Positions 39,881 through 48,943 of a DNA stretch of 64,000 nucleotides are shown piece by piece. The DNA comes from a virus. The position numbers and the translations under genes were made by a program. The stretch covers positions 1-64,000 of IMG/VR virus record IMGVR_UViG_3300032284_002783. One strand, written 5' to 3'. The notes below the pieces were generated by a model. It was not told the DNA's origin. It saw only the letters and a list, made by a program, of their open reading frames with translations, and made no database searches. The stretch's first letter is position 1. Each line of letters starts with the position of its first letter.

Positions 39881-39908
39881 AATAAGGGAGCATTAATGCT
39901 CCCTTATT
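39881..39908. terminator. Intrinsic terminator between the small gene and tmRNA
   Basis: AATAAGGGAGC pairs with GCTCCCTTATT around ATTAAT. It ends the plus-strand small gene and, read on the minus strand with TTATTTTATT after it, the tmRNA. Confidence 0.75.
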
Positions 39909-40218
39909 TGATCTTTTCTGTTTCTAAGAAGACCGATCTCAATCTTAGGCTACTGCCTGAAGAAACGGAGCATTATCATTTGCTGCGTTTATTGTTTTTG
40001 ATCTATAAAGCGATCATCCTGCTATCTACTTCAATACCTTCAGCGCCAATCGATCCCAGTTATCCCCCATCAAAAGCACAGCCCGCTTTGCCTTTTCAGC
40101 TTATCCAAAAAACGACCTAGCATGTTTGCAACCATGTTATCCAGGCGTCTGTGCTTGTGGTGGAGGATTGGGGAGTTGAACCCCAGTCTTGATCACCTAT
40201 ATATTGCTATCAACAACA
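39909..40218 (-). ncRNA. ssrA: Circularly permuted (two-piece) tmRNA
   Basis: Read 5' to 3' on the minus strand, the acceptor piece comes first: a T-arm (TGGGG-TTCAACT-CCCCA), then ATCCTCC, A and encoded CCA ending at 40158. After 89 bases the coding piece begins with GGGGGAT (40068-40062), which pairs with ATCCTCC over all 7 positions (one G-U). The spacer is closed by AAGCACAG with CTGTGCTT, as in permuted precursors that are cut into two RNAs. A D-region (C-T-G-G-G-A-T-C-G-A-T-T) and the tag frame follow. Permuted tmRNA is typical of alphaproteobacteria and some cyanobacteria. A late promoter box lies just upstream. Confidence 0.9.
39945..39986 (-). other. tmRNA tag reading frame, A-A-N-D-N-A-P-F-L-Q-A-V-A
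   Basis: GCA GCA AAT GAT AAT GCT ... GCC TAA. The A-N-D-N start is typical of alphaproteobacterial tags and the hydrophobic A-V-A end is a Clp recognition signal. Whether translation resumes at the first or second Ala codon cannot be told. Confidence 0.8.
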
Positions 40219-40225
40219 GCTAGTA

Positions 40226-40233
40226 TATTTATA
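40226..40233 (-). promoter_or_regulatory. T4-type late promoter box for tmRNA
   Basis: TATAAATA on the minus strand about 8 bases before the predicted 5' end of the tmRNA precursor, implying late expression. Confidence 0.55.
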
Positions 40234-40258
40234 ACACAGATTTTTTAAAAATCAAGAC

Positions 40259-40822
40259 TTATTTGCGGCCTTTATTAAGTGGAGGATTTATTGCATCAAT
40301 ATATAATAATTCTAAATCTTTCTGTATGGCAGCATTTACAGTGGCCTTTGTCCATCCTATGTTAACTGGCACTTGTACCAATGGACATTTTTTCGCCCAG
40401 AGACTAACCTTTTCTTGCATTACATCATTATGCAAGCTGGTTCTTATAAACCAATCTGTGTCGTCTTTACCATAATTATGCGTACATAGCCTACCAAATC
40501 TATTTGTGCTTTTAGGTATTGGTTGCGGCCATTGAACACTTGAATACAAGTAATCAGTGCCAATACTAACTTCGCCAACTAATAAACAATTGGTAGATTT
40601 TATTCCTAAAGGTTGGCTAGTTTCACCAACTTTCATAATATCAATGCCACTAACAATAAAATAAATCCAACTATTATGTGTGGACCATAATAGAGCGTCA
40701 TCTATGTTATAAAGTTGCCAGCCATAATTATCATCGGAGTATTCATGATATACATCACAAACTTTTTTAAATCCATCGCTGATATAATTATAGACGTTGT
40801 TTGATATAAATTTTTCAGACAT
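40259..40822 (-). CDS. GIY-YIG-fold endonuclease-like protein, 187 aa
   Basis: W-I-Y-F-I-V-S-G...M-K-V-G-E-T-S-Q-P-L resembles the GIY-YIG start, a Glu in the M-Q-E-K-V-S-L-W region could be the metal ligand, and the C-terminal Y-I-D-A-I-N-P-P-L-N-K-G-R-K suits the final Asn-containing segment. It overlaps the ureohydrolase gene by 8 bases. A DNA-repair, restriction or homing role is possible. Confidence 0.55.
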   Translation of the reverse strand: MSEKFISNNVYNYISDGFKKVCDVYHEYSDDNYGWQLYNIDDALLWSTHNSWIYFIVSGIDIMKVGETSQPLGIKSTNCLLVGEVSIGTDYLYSSVQWPQPIPKSTNRFGRLCTHNYGKDDTDWFIRTSLHNDVMQEKVSLWAKKCPLVQVPVNIGWTKATVNAAIQKDLELLYIDAINPPLNKGRK

Positions 40823-41699
40823 TTTTATAAGTCATCATGCTTAGGTATTGCCAACAAAATGTTGCCGCAGCTAACGATGTGATATCACTGTGATCATAAG
40901 GAGGAGAAACTTCCACACAATCCATGCCAACAAAATTAATATCTTTACATAGATCTAAAAGTTCTCTCATCCATACAGTTGTAAGCCCTGCAATTTCTGG
41001 TGTTCCAGTTCCCGGAGCAAATGCTGGATCTAAACAATCAATATCTAATGATAGATAAACAGGTGCGTCACCTACAGTAGCTTTAATTATTTCATGCATA
41101 GCCAATGGCGACCACCTCAAGGCTCGCTGAGCTGAAAATGTATGTCCGCCTGCTTTTTGAAGAAATTGCCTTGCAGTTTGATCAGCAGGACTTCTTATTC
41201 CAATACTGATAGTTTTACGTGGATCAATTAGTTGTTCACATATAGCATTATACAGCCATGTGCCGTGTCCTATTGGTTCTCCAAAATGATTGTCCCATGT
41301 ATCACAATGTGCATCAAAATGTAATACTGCAAGATTTTGATGCCTCTTAGATAGACTACGCAATATTCCCAATGTTATTGAATGATCTCCGCCTAATGTT
41401 ACACAGTGCATGGATTTTAATCTATCCATTGCCATCTCTACTTCCTGTAACATCCTCATTGTATTTCCAGATGTCAACGAAATATTACCAACATCGCAAG
41501 TGGTTGTAGTTAAATCAACTGGATATAACTCATGCTGTCCGTCGGTGAGCATAAGGCTTGTTTGTCTGATAGCATTAGGGCCCATTCGGGCACCACTTCT
41601 AAAAGAAGTGGCACCGTCGGTGGGTGCTCCAACTACTGCATAGGGTTTGAGAGCAGTTCCAACATTACAAAATGTCGGAAAATTCTGAAATGGTAACAT
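40815..41699 (-). CDS. speB: Agmatinase-type ureohydrolase, 294 aa
   Basis: Binuclear Mn motifs: G-G-D-H-S (103-107), D-A-H-C-D (129-133) and D-I-D-C-L-D (219-224), with G-T-G-T-P-E and E-V-S-P-P-Y-D. Length and the last motif fit agmatinase or guanidinobutyrase more than arginase. Agmatinase makes putrescine and urea. With the SpeD-like gene at 25818 it points to polyamine supply, which may aid DNA packing (inference). The end abuts the Sm-like gene. Confidence 0.85.
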   Translation of the reverse strand: MLPFQNFPTFCNVGTALKPYAVVGAPTDGATSFRSGARMGPNAIRQTSLMLTDGQHELYPVDLTTTTCDVGNISLTSGNTMRMLQEVEMAMDRLKSMHCVTLGGDHSITLGILRSLSKRHQNLAVLHFDAHCDTWDNHFGEPIGHGTWLYNAICEQLIDPRKTISIGIRSPADQTARQFLQKAGGHTFSAQRALRWSPLAMHEIIKATVGDAPVYLSLDIDCLDPAFAPGTGTPEIAGLTTVWMRELLDLCKDINFVGMDCVEVSPPYDHSDITSLAAATFCWQYLSMMTYKNV

Positions 41700-42043
41700 T
41701 ATTCAGTGATTAATGAACTTGTTGTACCTGTTTTAGGTACGGTTAAGCCAGTTGTTGCCTGCAGATATCCAGCCTTAGCTTCACTATTGCTCTTTACCAT
41801 ACATACAACGTGCTGTGGATTTAAACGATATTTTCCATCTTTGTCTGCCCCGAGCATGAAGAATGGCATCATCTGTACACCTGGTTGTCCAGTTGGGCTT
41901 TGACTTAATACCATTAGCATTGGTTTAGATACCACAACTGAGTTGTCGGATGCAGTTTCAATAAACTTAGCAATAAGCTCATCACCGTTGCTAATTTTTA
42001 TCGAAACAATATCATTATTTTCAATTGGTTTTTCTACTAACAT
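41699..42043 (-). CDS. Sm-like (Hfq-fold) phage protein candidate, 114 aa
   Basis: D-I-V-S-I-K-I-S-N-G-D-E-L-I-A-K-F-I-E-T and later D-N-S-V-V-V-S-K-P look like Sm1-type strands, and L-N-P-Q-H-V-V-C-M-V looks like Sm2. An Sm-like protein of putative cyanophage origin has been described and this is similar in shape, but I cannot align it. It shares one base with the ureohydrolase gene. RNA binding is inferred. Confidence 0.45.
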   Translation of the reverse strand: MLVEKPIENNDIVSIKISNGDELIAKFIETASDNSVVVSKPMLMVLSQSPTGQPGVQMMPFFMLGADKDGKYRLNPQHVVCMVKSNSEAKAGYLQATTGLTVPKTGTTSSLITE

Positions 42044-42095
42044 GTTAGATACTCCTGTTTATTGAAGTATATATTGTTAGATCATTGATTGTCGA

Positions 42096-42989
42096 TTACC
42101 ATTTAGGAATACCATTTAAGTACCAACCACCGTTGCGAGTTTTAGCTTGTGCTACACAAAAACCAGCAACTTTGTATGGATTACCTTTTTGAAATGGATG
42201 ATTGGCCTGTGATCGGCTGCCAGGGCCAACATACGATACGTGTACCCATGTATTGCCAGGTATTGTTTCTCTTTCAAATAACAGTTGATCAAATGCAAGA
42301 TTATTTTGTATCCATACAGCCATGTCGTAATGCTTGTTTGGATAATTTGGAATTTGTAAATCAGCAGCCTGGCCATACGTATGCTGGCCGCCTTGTTCCC
42401 AATTACGAACTGTGTTAGTTAATCTCACACCGGGAAACTGAGCTCGTAATGGTTCAAGAATATTCACACAAAGTAATTTTAAATTAGCAACTATTTCACC
42501 TGGTTTTAAAGGTCCATTACCATTTTTCCACATCTGTCTCGTTACCCACCACTGCGAGTCTTTGAGAAGTATTCCGGGTGTTCTGGTTACACTGCCTAGA
42601 TCAAAGTTGTCACTTAATCTTAATGATGGCGGAAATTCACTTAGATTTTCAACTCCGCCTGTGTCATTGCTAATTGATGAATTTTGTTTACCACTTGCCG
42701 GAGTTATTTCAGACGGGGTGCTAGCTGCTGTGGCATCTAAGTCTGACTGTGTAATAGTACCATTTGCTACTAATTTTTGATTCAGTGCTGCTATTTGATT
42801 ACTTGCTTGAGTAGGATCTTGGAATAATAAACTTTCGCCGTCTGTGTATGCTTGCATGGTTGCCAGTACACTGGAAGGTATTCCTCTAGCTTGTGGTGGC
42901 TGGTACAAAGCCACAGGTACTTGATTAACATATACGTCGGGGCTGTACCAAACATCTTGGCCGATATAACTAGGAGGATTTAAAGGCAT
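42096..42989 (-). CDS. M15-like D,D-peptidase domain protein, 297 aa
   Basis: G-Q-H-T-Y-G-Q-A-A-D-L-Q-I and W-V-H-V-S-Y are the zinc-binding signatures (H-x-x-G-x-A-x-D, then W-x-H) of the peptidase M15 family. The first 130 residues are Ser/Thr/Ala/Gln-rich without a signal peptide, so it is more likely a tail- or baseplate-borne peptidoglycan enzyme than a secreted one. A late promoter box is 18 bases upstream, and AGGAG precedes the start. Confidence 0.75.
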   Translation of the reverse strand: MPLNPPSYIGQDVWYSPDVYVNQVPVALYQPPQARGIPSSVLATMQAYTDGESLLFQDPTQASNQIAALNQKLVANGTITQSDLDATAASTPSEITPASGKQNSSISNDTGGVENLSEFPPSLRLSDNFDLGSVTRTPGILLKDSQWWVTRQMWKNGNGPLKPGEIVANLKLLCVNILEPLRAQFPGVRLTNTVRNWEQGGQHTYGQAADLQIPNYPNKHYDMAVWIQNNLAFDQLLFERETIPGNTWVHVSYVGPGSRSQANHPFQKGNPYKVAGFCVAQAKTRNGGWYLNGIPKW

Positions 42990-43006
42990 AGAATTAACTC
43001 CTAGTA

Positions 43007-43014
43007 TATTTATA
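43007..43014 (-). promoter_or_regulatory. T4-type late promoter box
   Basis: TATAAATA on the minus strand, 18 bases upstream of the M15-like gene. Confidence 0.6.
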
Positions 43015-43015
43015 C

Positions 43016-43279
43016 TTAATTTTTATTGAAATATTTTTCTAACTCAGTATAACCGCCAACATATTCGCCATCTAACCAAATTTGAGGCACGGTTCTAGCA
43101 TGTGGAGCTCTTTCAAGCAACTGTTCTTTAGTTACATATTGTTGATTATCACCGATAGGTCCTTCGTTAAACCCTGGACTTATCATATATTCAACATATT
43201 CTATCCCCTTAATTTGGAATAAAGATTTAGCCTTTGTGCAATATGGGCAATTAGTTTTGGTATAAATTTCAGCTTTCAT
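43016..43279 (-). CDS. Glutaredoxin, 87 aa
   Basis: Y-T-K-T-N-C-P-Y-C-T-K-A holds the C-P-Y-C redox centre, and R-T-V-P-Q-I-W-L-D-G and V-G-G-Y-T-E are the conserved substrate-binding parts. The start at 43279 follows AAGGA by 9 bases; the frame is open upstream inside the glycosyltransferase gene. It should reduce the ribonucleotide reductase encoded just upstream. Confidence 0.9.
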   Translation of the reverse strand: MKAEIYTKTNCPYCTKAKSLFQIKGIEYVEYMISPGFNEGPIGDNQQYVTKEQLLERAPHARTVPQIWLDGEYVGGYTELEKYFNKN

Positions 43280-44018
43280 TTTTTGTTTCCTTGTGTTTAT
43301 GTACGGTAATTTTACCACGTGAATCTGTTTTCATCCAAACGCTATCATCTGGTATTACCTCTTTTGCATATTGAAAATGCCAGGCCCATTTAGTGAAATA
43401 GTTTACAGTTGGAATAGAGCAATGTTGGCGTTTAATATTTTGATTACTAACAATTAAATTCCAAAAAACTCTATCACCTGCTAGATACAAATCCTTACTG
43501 GTGATCCAATGTGTCATCAACGGCATTAAGTTGCGAGTCATAAACAAACAATTTGTATCGCAAAAATCCATTCCATTACTTTCAATGGTGTCAGTGTATA
43601 AAAATTTATTGTCAAATGATGAATAGATATTTCTTGTGGCTGATACAAGATCACATTTAGATTTTTGACATATATCAACCATCATGCTAATATGTCCTGG
43701 CTCATATGAGTTATCAGCATCTAGGAATGCCACAGCATCATAACCTTGGCTAAATGCACTTATGGCACCTATTGCTCTCGGTGTAGCACCTGCATCATTA
43801 TGATTCGTATTAAGATTGATCACTTGTCCGTTACGCAGATAAATCGATTTACTTTTTAATCTCTTATATGTATCGGCAACAATAATATGATATGGTGTGT
43901 GCCAGCTTACTTTGTCTGGGTGAGGTACCGCATATGTTTGAGCCTCTACACCAGATAGGCTACGACTAAAAACGTAGCTGGGTTCATCGTGATATGGAGT
44001 AACAACGGCAACTAGCAT
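43269..44018 (-). CDS. Glycosyltransferase-like protein, 249 aa
   Basis: V-A-V-V-T-P-Y-H-D-E begins the nucleotide-sugar domain and F-L-D-A-D-N-S-Y is a D-x-D motif, with G-D-R-V-F-W near residue 185 as the acceptor side. It sits between nrdB and glutaredoxin with overlaps on both sides. A third glycosyltransferase in the window; target unknown. Confidence 0.65.
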   Translation of the reverse strand: MLVAVVTPYHDEPSYVFSRSLSGVEAQTYAVPHPDKVSWHTPYHIIVADTYKRLKSKSIYLRNGQVINLNTNHNDAGATPRAIGAISAFSQGYDAVAFLDADNSYEPGHISMMVDICQKSKCDLVSATRNIYSSFDNKFLYTDTIESNGMDFCDTNCLFMTRNLMPLMTHWITSKDLYLAGDRVFWNLIVSNQNIKRQHCSIPTVNYFTKWAWHFQYAKEVIPDDSVWMKTDSRGKITVHKHKETKNES

Positions 44019-45151
44019 TAAAGACTGATACCCTTGAAACTTGTTTCATTGACGTCCATTTTAGCGTCGCCGATCTTGTAAGATGAAAGCTCAACTTCTT
44101 GAGGTGCCACTTGAACTTCTTTACCACTGATCCATTTTGTTGTCCAAGGCAACGGATTTGTTTTTACATGATATGGACTTTCTAGTCCGGCACTATCCAT
44201 TCTCATACCGGCAATGTATTCAACATATGACATTAATAGATCAGCATTAAGACCAATCATGCTGCCATCCTTAAACAAATATTTGGCCCAGGTCTTTTCT
44301 TGATCAACAACCTGCACAAACATAGCAGTACATTCTGCAGTAGTTTCTTTAGCAATCTTTGCAAAGTCGGGATCATCTTTAGGTAACAACTTAAGCAGTG
44401 TTTGTGTGCTGCCAAGATGTAGGTTTTCATCTCTGCAGATGAACTTAATAATCTTAGCATTTCCTTCCATTTTCTTTAGCTCGGCAAACGCCCATGCACA
44501 GGCAAAGCTCACATAGAACCTAACACCCTCAAGTGCATTAACGCTGTTTAAACATAGCCAAAGTTTTTTCTTTAACTCATAAACATCAACAACAACAGTT
44601 TGTCCATTAACCGTGTGCTTGCCTTCGCCTAGTAAATGATAATATTGTGCAGCAGATATCAAATCATCGTAATATTTGGTAATATCTTTACTGCAATCTA
44701 CTATTTCTTTTATATCCATCATACCATCAAATACCTTGCTGGGATCGCTATAGATATTTCTGATAATATGCGTGTAGCTCTTAGAATGAATAGTTTCAAA
44801 GAAACTCCAAGTCTGAATCCAAATCTCAAGTTCTGGCAGGCTGCACACTGGTAGGAACGCAAGATTAGGTGCACGTCCTTGCACACTGTCAAGGATAATC
44901 TGTCTCTTTAGATTACTGGTAAAAATATGTTGCTCATGTGGTGTCAGACTACGGAAATCTTTTTGATCCTTAGCGATGTCAACTTCTGCAGGTCGCCAAA
45001 AGAAACTTAATTGATTTTCTGTAAGGCGATCAAATACTCGATACTTAATATTATCGTAACGAGCCACAGTAGTTGTTCCTGCAGGGTCTAAAAAGGCCTG
45101 CACTTTAGAATTGTCTGTGCGATTATTGCTATCTAGCACTTGAAAAGTCAT
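44018..45151 (-). CDS. nrdB: Ribonucleotide reductase small subunit, class Ia, 377 aa
   Basis: D-I-A-K-D-Q-K-D-F, T-P-H-E-Q-H-I-F-T-S-N-L, W-S-F-F-E-T-I-H-S-K-S-Y-T-H and R-D-E-N-L-H-L are the di-iron ligand regions. Length matches E. coli NrdB (376 aa). It supplies the tyrosyl radical to NrdA. 16 bases separate it from nrdA. Confidence 0.93.
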   Translation of the reverse strand: MTFQVLDSNNRTDNSKVQAFLDPAGTTTVARYDNIKYRVFDRLTENQLSFFWRPAEVDIAKDQKDFRSLTPHEQHIFTSNLKRQIILDSVQGRAPNLAFLPVCSLPELEIWIQTWSFFETIHSKSYTHIIRNIYSDPSKVFDGMMDIKEIVDCSKDITKYYDDLISAAQYYHLLGEGKHTVNGQTVVVDVYELKKKLWLCLNSVNALEGVRFYVSFACAWAFAELKKMEGNAKIIKFICRDENLHLGSTQTLLKLLPKDDPDFAKIAKETTAECTAMFVQVVDQEKTWAKYLFKDGSMIGLNADLLMSYVEYIAGMRMDSAGLESPYHVKTNPLPWTTKWISGKEVQVAPQEVELSSYKIGDAKMDVNETSFKGISL

Positions 45152-45167
45152 TGGTTGATCCTAACGG

Positions 45168-47489
45168 TTAAAGAACGCAGCTATCGCAGTCGGAATTATC
45201 TGATGCTGCGGGCATCTCTACATTATTTTCTGTGGCAATGAGCTTGTCAACTTGTACTTCACCCTGGCCGTCATTGGTATTCATATAGTACCAAGTTTTA
45301 TGACCCCATTTGTAGCCTAAAAGCATATGCTTTAATAGTTCACTCATAGGCAGTTGCTGGTCAGGATAATGTTCTGGATTATAGCTGGCGTTTACGCTAA
45401 TTGATTGGTCAATGTATTTTTGTAAAACAGCAGCAATCTTTAGATAACCTTCTGGTGATTTTTGATCCCAGAGAAGATCATATCTATTCTTCAATCTTCT
45501 ATACTCTGGTACTACCTGTTTTAACACACCATCTTTACTTTGCTTAATGCTAATGTAGCTACGCGGAGGTTCAATTCCATTTGTAGCATTTGAAATCTGA
45601 CTAGAACTTTCGCTTGGCATCAATGCCATTAGAGTTGAATTACGAATGCCATATTTCTTCGCAGCTTCGCGTAGTTTGTTCCATGGCATACGTTCTTTGT
45701 ACTTTACTAAATCATCAACTTCCTTTTTCCTAGTATCTATTGGCATTATACCCTTCTTATACTTGGTATAATCTGCTCCGCCGCATTCACCTTGTTCTTT
45801 AGCAAGATCAATACTTGCCTTGATCAGATAATAACTCCATGCCTCTGCGTATTCATCTACTAGAGGCAGAGCATCAGAATCAGTATATTTCAATCCATTC
45901 TTAGCTAGCCAGTATGCAAAATTGATAATACCAACACCTAATGGCCTGTAAAGTAATGTATGTTTTTCAGCTGCTAGAATTGGATATCTTTGATAGCTTA
46001 AGAGTGCGTCCAGCCCACGAACAGCAAGTGTGCACGGCTTTTCAAAATCTTTAGGTTCTCTAATCTTACCCCAATTAATAGCGCTTAATGTACAAAGGGC
46101 AATAAGACCTTCTGAATCATTAACATCGTTTAATGGTTTAGTTGGCAGAGTAATCTCAGCGCAAAGGTTACTCTGCCTAACAGGTGCAATGTCCTCAAGG
46201 AATGAACTATGAGTGTTAGCATGGTCAACGTTCATAAGATATACACGACCTGTATTTTTTCTTTCCTGCATAAATGATGTAAAAAGATCAATTGCCTTTA
46301 CAGTCTTCTTTCTCAACTTGGTATTACGCTCAGCAGCTTCATACAGTTCTTTAAACTTATCTTGATCAGAAAAGAATGCATCGTACAAATCTGGTACATC
46401 GCTAGGGGAGAACAATGTAAGGTTACCCCCGGCTATGAGTCTCTCATATGCCAGTTTATTAAACTGCACACCGTAGTCCATATGTCTAGCACGATTCTCT
46501 TCAGTACCTTTATTATTCTTTAGAACAATTAAGTCCTCAAACTCATAATGCCAGAATGGAAAATACAGTGTAGCTGCACCACCTCTAATACCGCCTTGGT
46601 TGCAACTCTTAACTGCTGACTGGAATAGTTTAATGAATGGAACAATACCTGTGTGATAGGCATCGCCCTTTCTAATTGGACTACCTATTGCACGTATGCG
46701 ACCAGCATTGATTCCTATGCCGGCTTTTTGACTGACGTATTTGACGATGCTGCTAGTTGTAGCATTGATTGAGTCAAGACTATCATCGCATTCAATCAAT
46801 ACACAACTTGAGAACTGACGTTGAGGTGTTCTTACTCCTGCCATTACCGGAGTTGGCAAGCTTATATCATGTGTGCTAATAGCATCATAATAATCTTTAA
46901 TCCATTTAAGTCTTGTTTCTTTTGGATAACGGGAAAAGAGTGTGGCGGCAATTAAAATATATGCCATTTGAGGAGTTTCAAAAAGTTGACCGGTGACCCG
47001 ATTCTTTACTAGATATTTGCCGCGCCATTGCTCCATTGCAGCATAAGTCATATCAAAGTCTCTATCATGATCGAGATATGTATCCATGACATTCCATTCG
47101 TCAGCAGAGAATGCAGACAGTAATTCTTGATCATAGTATCCAACACCAACGACCTTATTCACATGATCAGCAAGCTTAATTGGATTAATTCCGTCATATA
47201 CTTCTTTACGAATGTGATAATTAATTAACCGACCAGCAACAAATTGATAGTTTGGATTATCTTCAGATATTAGATCAGCTGCTGCCTTAATCAAAGTCTC
47301 TTGAATGTCTCTAGTTTTGATTCCAGGATAAAATTGTAATTGGCTTTTAATTTCAACTTCGCTTGCAGATACTCCGCTGATTCCTTCTGTGGCCCACATC
47401 ACCTGACGATGTATTTTGTCAATATTTAAAAGTTCTTTATGTCCGTCTCGCTTGATTACAAATATTTCACTCGTTTTGACGGTAGCCAT
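45168..47489 (-). CDS. nrdA: Ribonucleotide reductase large subunit, class Ia, 773 aa
   Basis: An N-terminal ATP cone (I-K-R-D-G, then I-H-R-Q-V-M-W-A) is followed by S-S-C-V-L-I, N-L-C-A-E-I-T-L-P, P-S-E-S-S-S-Q-I-S-N-A-T-N-G-I and a C-terminal C-D-S-C that relays reduction from glutaredoxin. Length is near the E. coli enzyme (761 aa). It makes dNTPs for phage DNA. First gene of the nrdA-nrdB-glycosyltransferase-glutaredoxin unit. Confidence 0.94.
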   Translation of the reverse strand: MATVKTSEIFVIKRDGHKELLNIDKIHRQVMWATEGISGVSASEVEIKSQLQFYPGIKTRDIQETLIKAAADLISEDNPNYQFVAGRLINYHIRKEVYDGINPIKLADHVNKVVGVGYYDQELLSAFSADEWNVMDTYLDHDRDFDMTYAAMEQWRGKYLVKNRVTGQLFETPQMAYILIAATLFSRYPKETRLKWIKDYYDAISTHDISLPTPVMAGVRTPQRQFSSCVLIECDDSLDSINATTSSIVKYVSQKAGIGINAGRIRAIGSPIRKGDAYHTGIVPFIKLFQSAVKSCNQGGIRGGAATLYFPFWHYEFEDLIVLKNNKGTEENRARHMDYGVQFNKLAYERLIAGGNLTLFSPSDVPDLYDAFFSDQDKFKELYEAAERNTKLRKKTVKAIDLFTSFMQERKNTGRVYLMNVDHANTHSSFLEDIAPVRQSNLCAEITLPTKPLNDVNDSEGLIALCTLSAINWGKIREPKDFEKPCTLAVRGLDALLSYQRYPILAAEKHTLLYRPLGVGIINFAYWLAKNGLKYTDSDALPLVDEYAEAWSYYLIKASIDLAKEQGECGGADYTKYKKGIMPIDTRKKEVDDLVKYKERMPWNKLREAAKKYGIRNSTLMALMPSESSSQISNATNGIEPPRSYISIKQSKDGVLKQVVPEYRRLKNRYDLLWDQKSPEGYLKIAAVLQKYIDQSISVNASYNPEHYPDQQLPMSELLKHMLLGYKWGHKTWYYMNTNDGQGEVQVDKLIATENNVEMPAASDNSDCDSCVL

Positions 47490-47598
47490 GCCTCATATCC
47501 CCTTATTATTTTTACTCTTTGTTCTCTTTAAGAATAACATATTTAACAGAAATTGACCGCGGTTGTCATTTCAACAACGAGTATTTTTTAAGGAAATA

Positions 47599-48066
47599 TT
47601 ATTTTAAAATATAGTGATTTTTGCCGTCATACGAATAGGTTTGTTGAACATAAAAATCATTCTCGGCGTCATTAACTGATACTATTTTCTTGTACTCATA
47701 GTTCATAAGCCATTTGTTGTCAACTGATAAGATTATTTTCTGCTGGCTGCGTACATCATCTTTTATTAATTTTAATACACATCGGTCAGGGTTCCATCTT
47801 TCATCTTCGCCAAGTATTAATGTATAGAACATACCAAGCGAAATAGCACTATCATCAAATTCATTTGAATGAATCAATTGCCAAGCATCTGGCCAAGATG
47901 AACACATATCCCAATCTAATACTCTAGTACTCACCGGAGTTTTACTCCAAAAATCTGTAATTATTTTACAATGATCGTAATCTGATTTATCAGAATTTAG
48001 CTGAAGCCTTACATCTTTCCAAGCTTTAAGAAGATTTTTTGATCCTTGTAAAAAAGGATTAATCAT
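47599..48066 (-). CDS. Conserved-looking phage hypothetical protein, 155 aa
   Basis: F-W-S-K-T-P-V-S...L-D-W-D-M-C-S-S-W-P-D-A-W-Q-L-I, then S-L-G-M-F-Y-T-L-I-L. I recall proteins with such W-P-x-x-W and F-Y-T-L segments in T4-like marine phages, without known function. A late-type box (AATAAATA) is 31 bases upstream. The 109-base gap before nrdA (47490-47598) shows nothing certain. Confidence 0.6.
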   Translation of the reverse strand: MINPFLQGSKNLLKAWKDVRLQLNSDKSDYDHCKIITDFWSKTPVSTRVLDWDMCSSWPDAWQLIHSNEFDDSAISLGMFYTLILGEDERWNPDRCVLKLIKDDVRSQQKIILSVDNKWLMNYEYKKIVSVNDAENDFYVQQTYSYDGKNHYILK

Positions 48067-48096
48067 ATATCTACCATTTCTACGTTCAACAATGCA

Positions 48097-48104
48097 TATT
48101 TATT
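48097..48104 (-). promoter_or_regulatory. T4-type late promoter box (AATAAATA variant)
   Basis: Minus-strand AATAAATA 31 bases upstream of the gene starting at 48066. Confidence 0.4.
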
Positions 48105-48155
48105 ACGAAAGACTTTATAATGTTAGAGTTATATTTTTGCATTTATTAATTTTTA

Positions 48156-48488
48156 TCATGTTGACCAAGGTAAAGAAGGAATAGAGTACTTTGCTTCTTT
48201 CTGTGCAGCAATGTTATCAGCAAGCTGTTGTTGATTAGCTTGAGTTTGCTCAGGTGTCCACGATGCTAATATCCAGTTTATAACCTGTTCTTCGGTTAGA
48301 TTAGAATACGGAATGAATGAGTTGCCTGGTACGTAGGTAAGAAATGTATAACCGCGAGGATTTATTGCTGTATAGATGCCGTCTGTTGCTGTGTAAGACC
48401 AGTAAACCTTAACAGCTACATTTTGCTGTCCATTTTCATTTGCGGCTACAACCATTGATGTTGGTTTGAGTGTATAAGTAATAGACAT
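48156..48488 (-). CDS. Hypothetical protein after the tail fibre, 110 aa
   Basis: Starts M-S-I-T-Y-T-L-K-P with GGAG 8 bases before the ATG. Its position directly after a fibre and a helical C-terminal half rich in Gln and Ala suggest a fibre-assembly or fibre-associated protein. No family recognised. Confidence 0.5.
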   Translation of the reverse strand: MSITYTLKPTSMVVAANENGQQNVAVKVYWSYTATDGIYTAINPRGYTFLTYVPGNSFIPYSNLTEEQVINWILASWTPEQTQANQQQLADNIAAQKEAKYSIPSLPWST

Positions 48489-48940
48489 TAGCTTATTCTC
48501 CACGACATTATTGTAGTATATGACGGTTGTCCAGGCGAAGACCCTTCCCACGATCCATTTGAAACGATAAACACAAATTGATTGTATCCTGTTGCATCGA
48601 GGTAAGAGCCTGCTTTTGCAGCCTTATAAAGTATTTGGAAATTTACACCATCATAACTAAATCCATATGATATGTTAGTTCCATCATCTGTGATCTGTAC
48701 CCAAGTTGGATATACTGGAAAAGCAGAATAATAAGTCTGCCTAACATTATTATGATAGTTGTTTATATCAGACAACTGTTGAATCAAATAATATCCCTGA
48801 CTGTTTGCAGCCATTGAGAACAGCATATACTCAATTTTGTTTGATGCAGAATCACGCCAACCAAGACCAAAGTCGTGAAATGAATTTGGATCAGATGATG
48901 TTGCGATCAATGCTGTTGCGGTATAAGGAGCAGAAGGAAC
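48488..48940 (-). pseudogene. C-terminal receptor-binding-like fragment of a broken tail fibre
   Basis: The frame carries a beta-rich domain (F-G-L-G-W-R-D, Y-M-L-F-S-M, W-V-Q-I-T-D-D-G-T, I-S-Y-G-F-S-Y-D-G) like C-terminal domains of phage fibres. It is separated only by one in-frame TAA (48941-48943) from the collagen-like part, and no good ribosome-binding site precedes any start. A sequencing error, a recent nonsense change or readthrough would all explain this. A TTG at 48910 is the longest alternative start. Confidence 0.6.
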
Positions 48941-48943
48941 TTA

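Noticed and set aside
39896-40120. Open frame of 74 codons on the plus strand
   Set aside because: It is antisense to the tmRNA, whose pairing and tag account for the sequence.
48941-48943. Alternative genetic code in which TAA is read as an amino acid
   Set aside because: TAA, TAG and TGA all end clear genes here (for example iscU, ureohydrolase and desaturase neighbours), so recoding is not supported.
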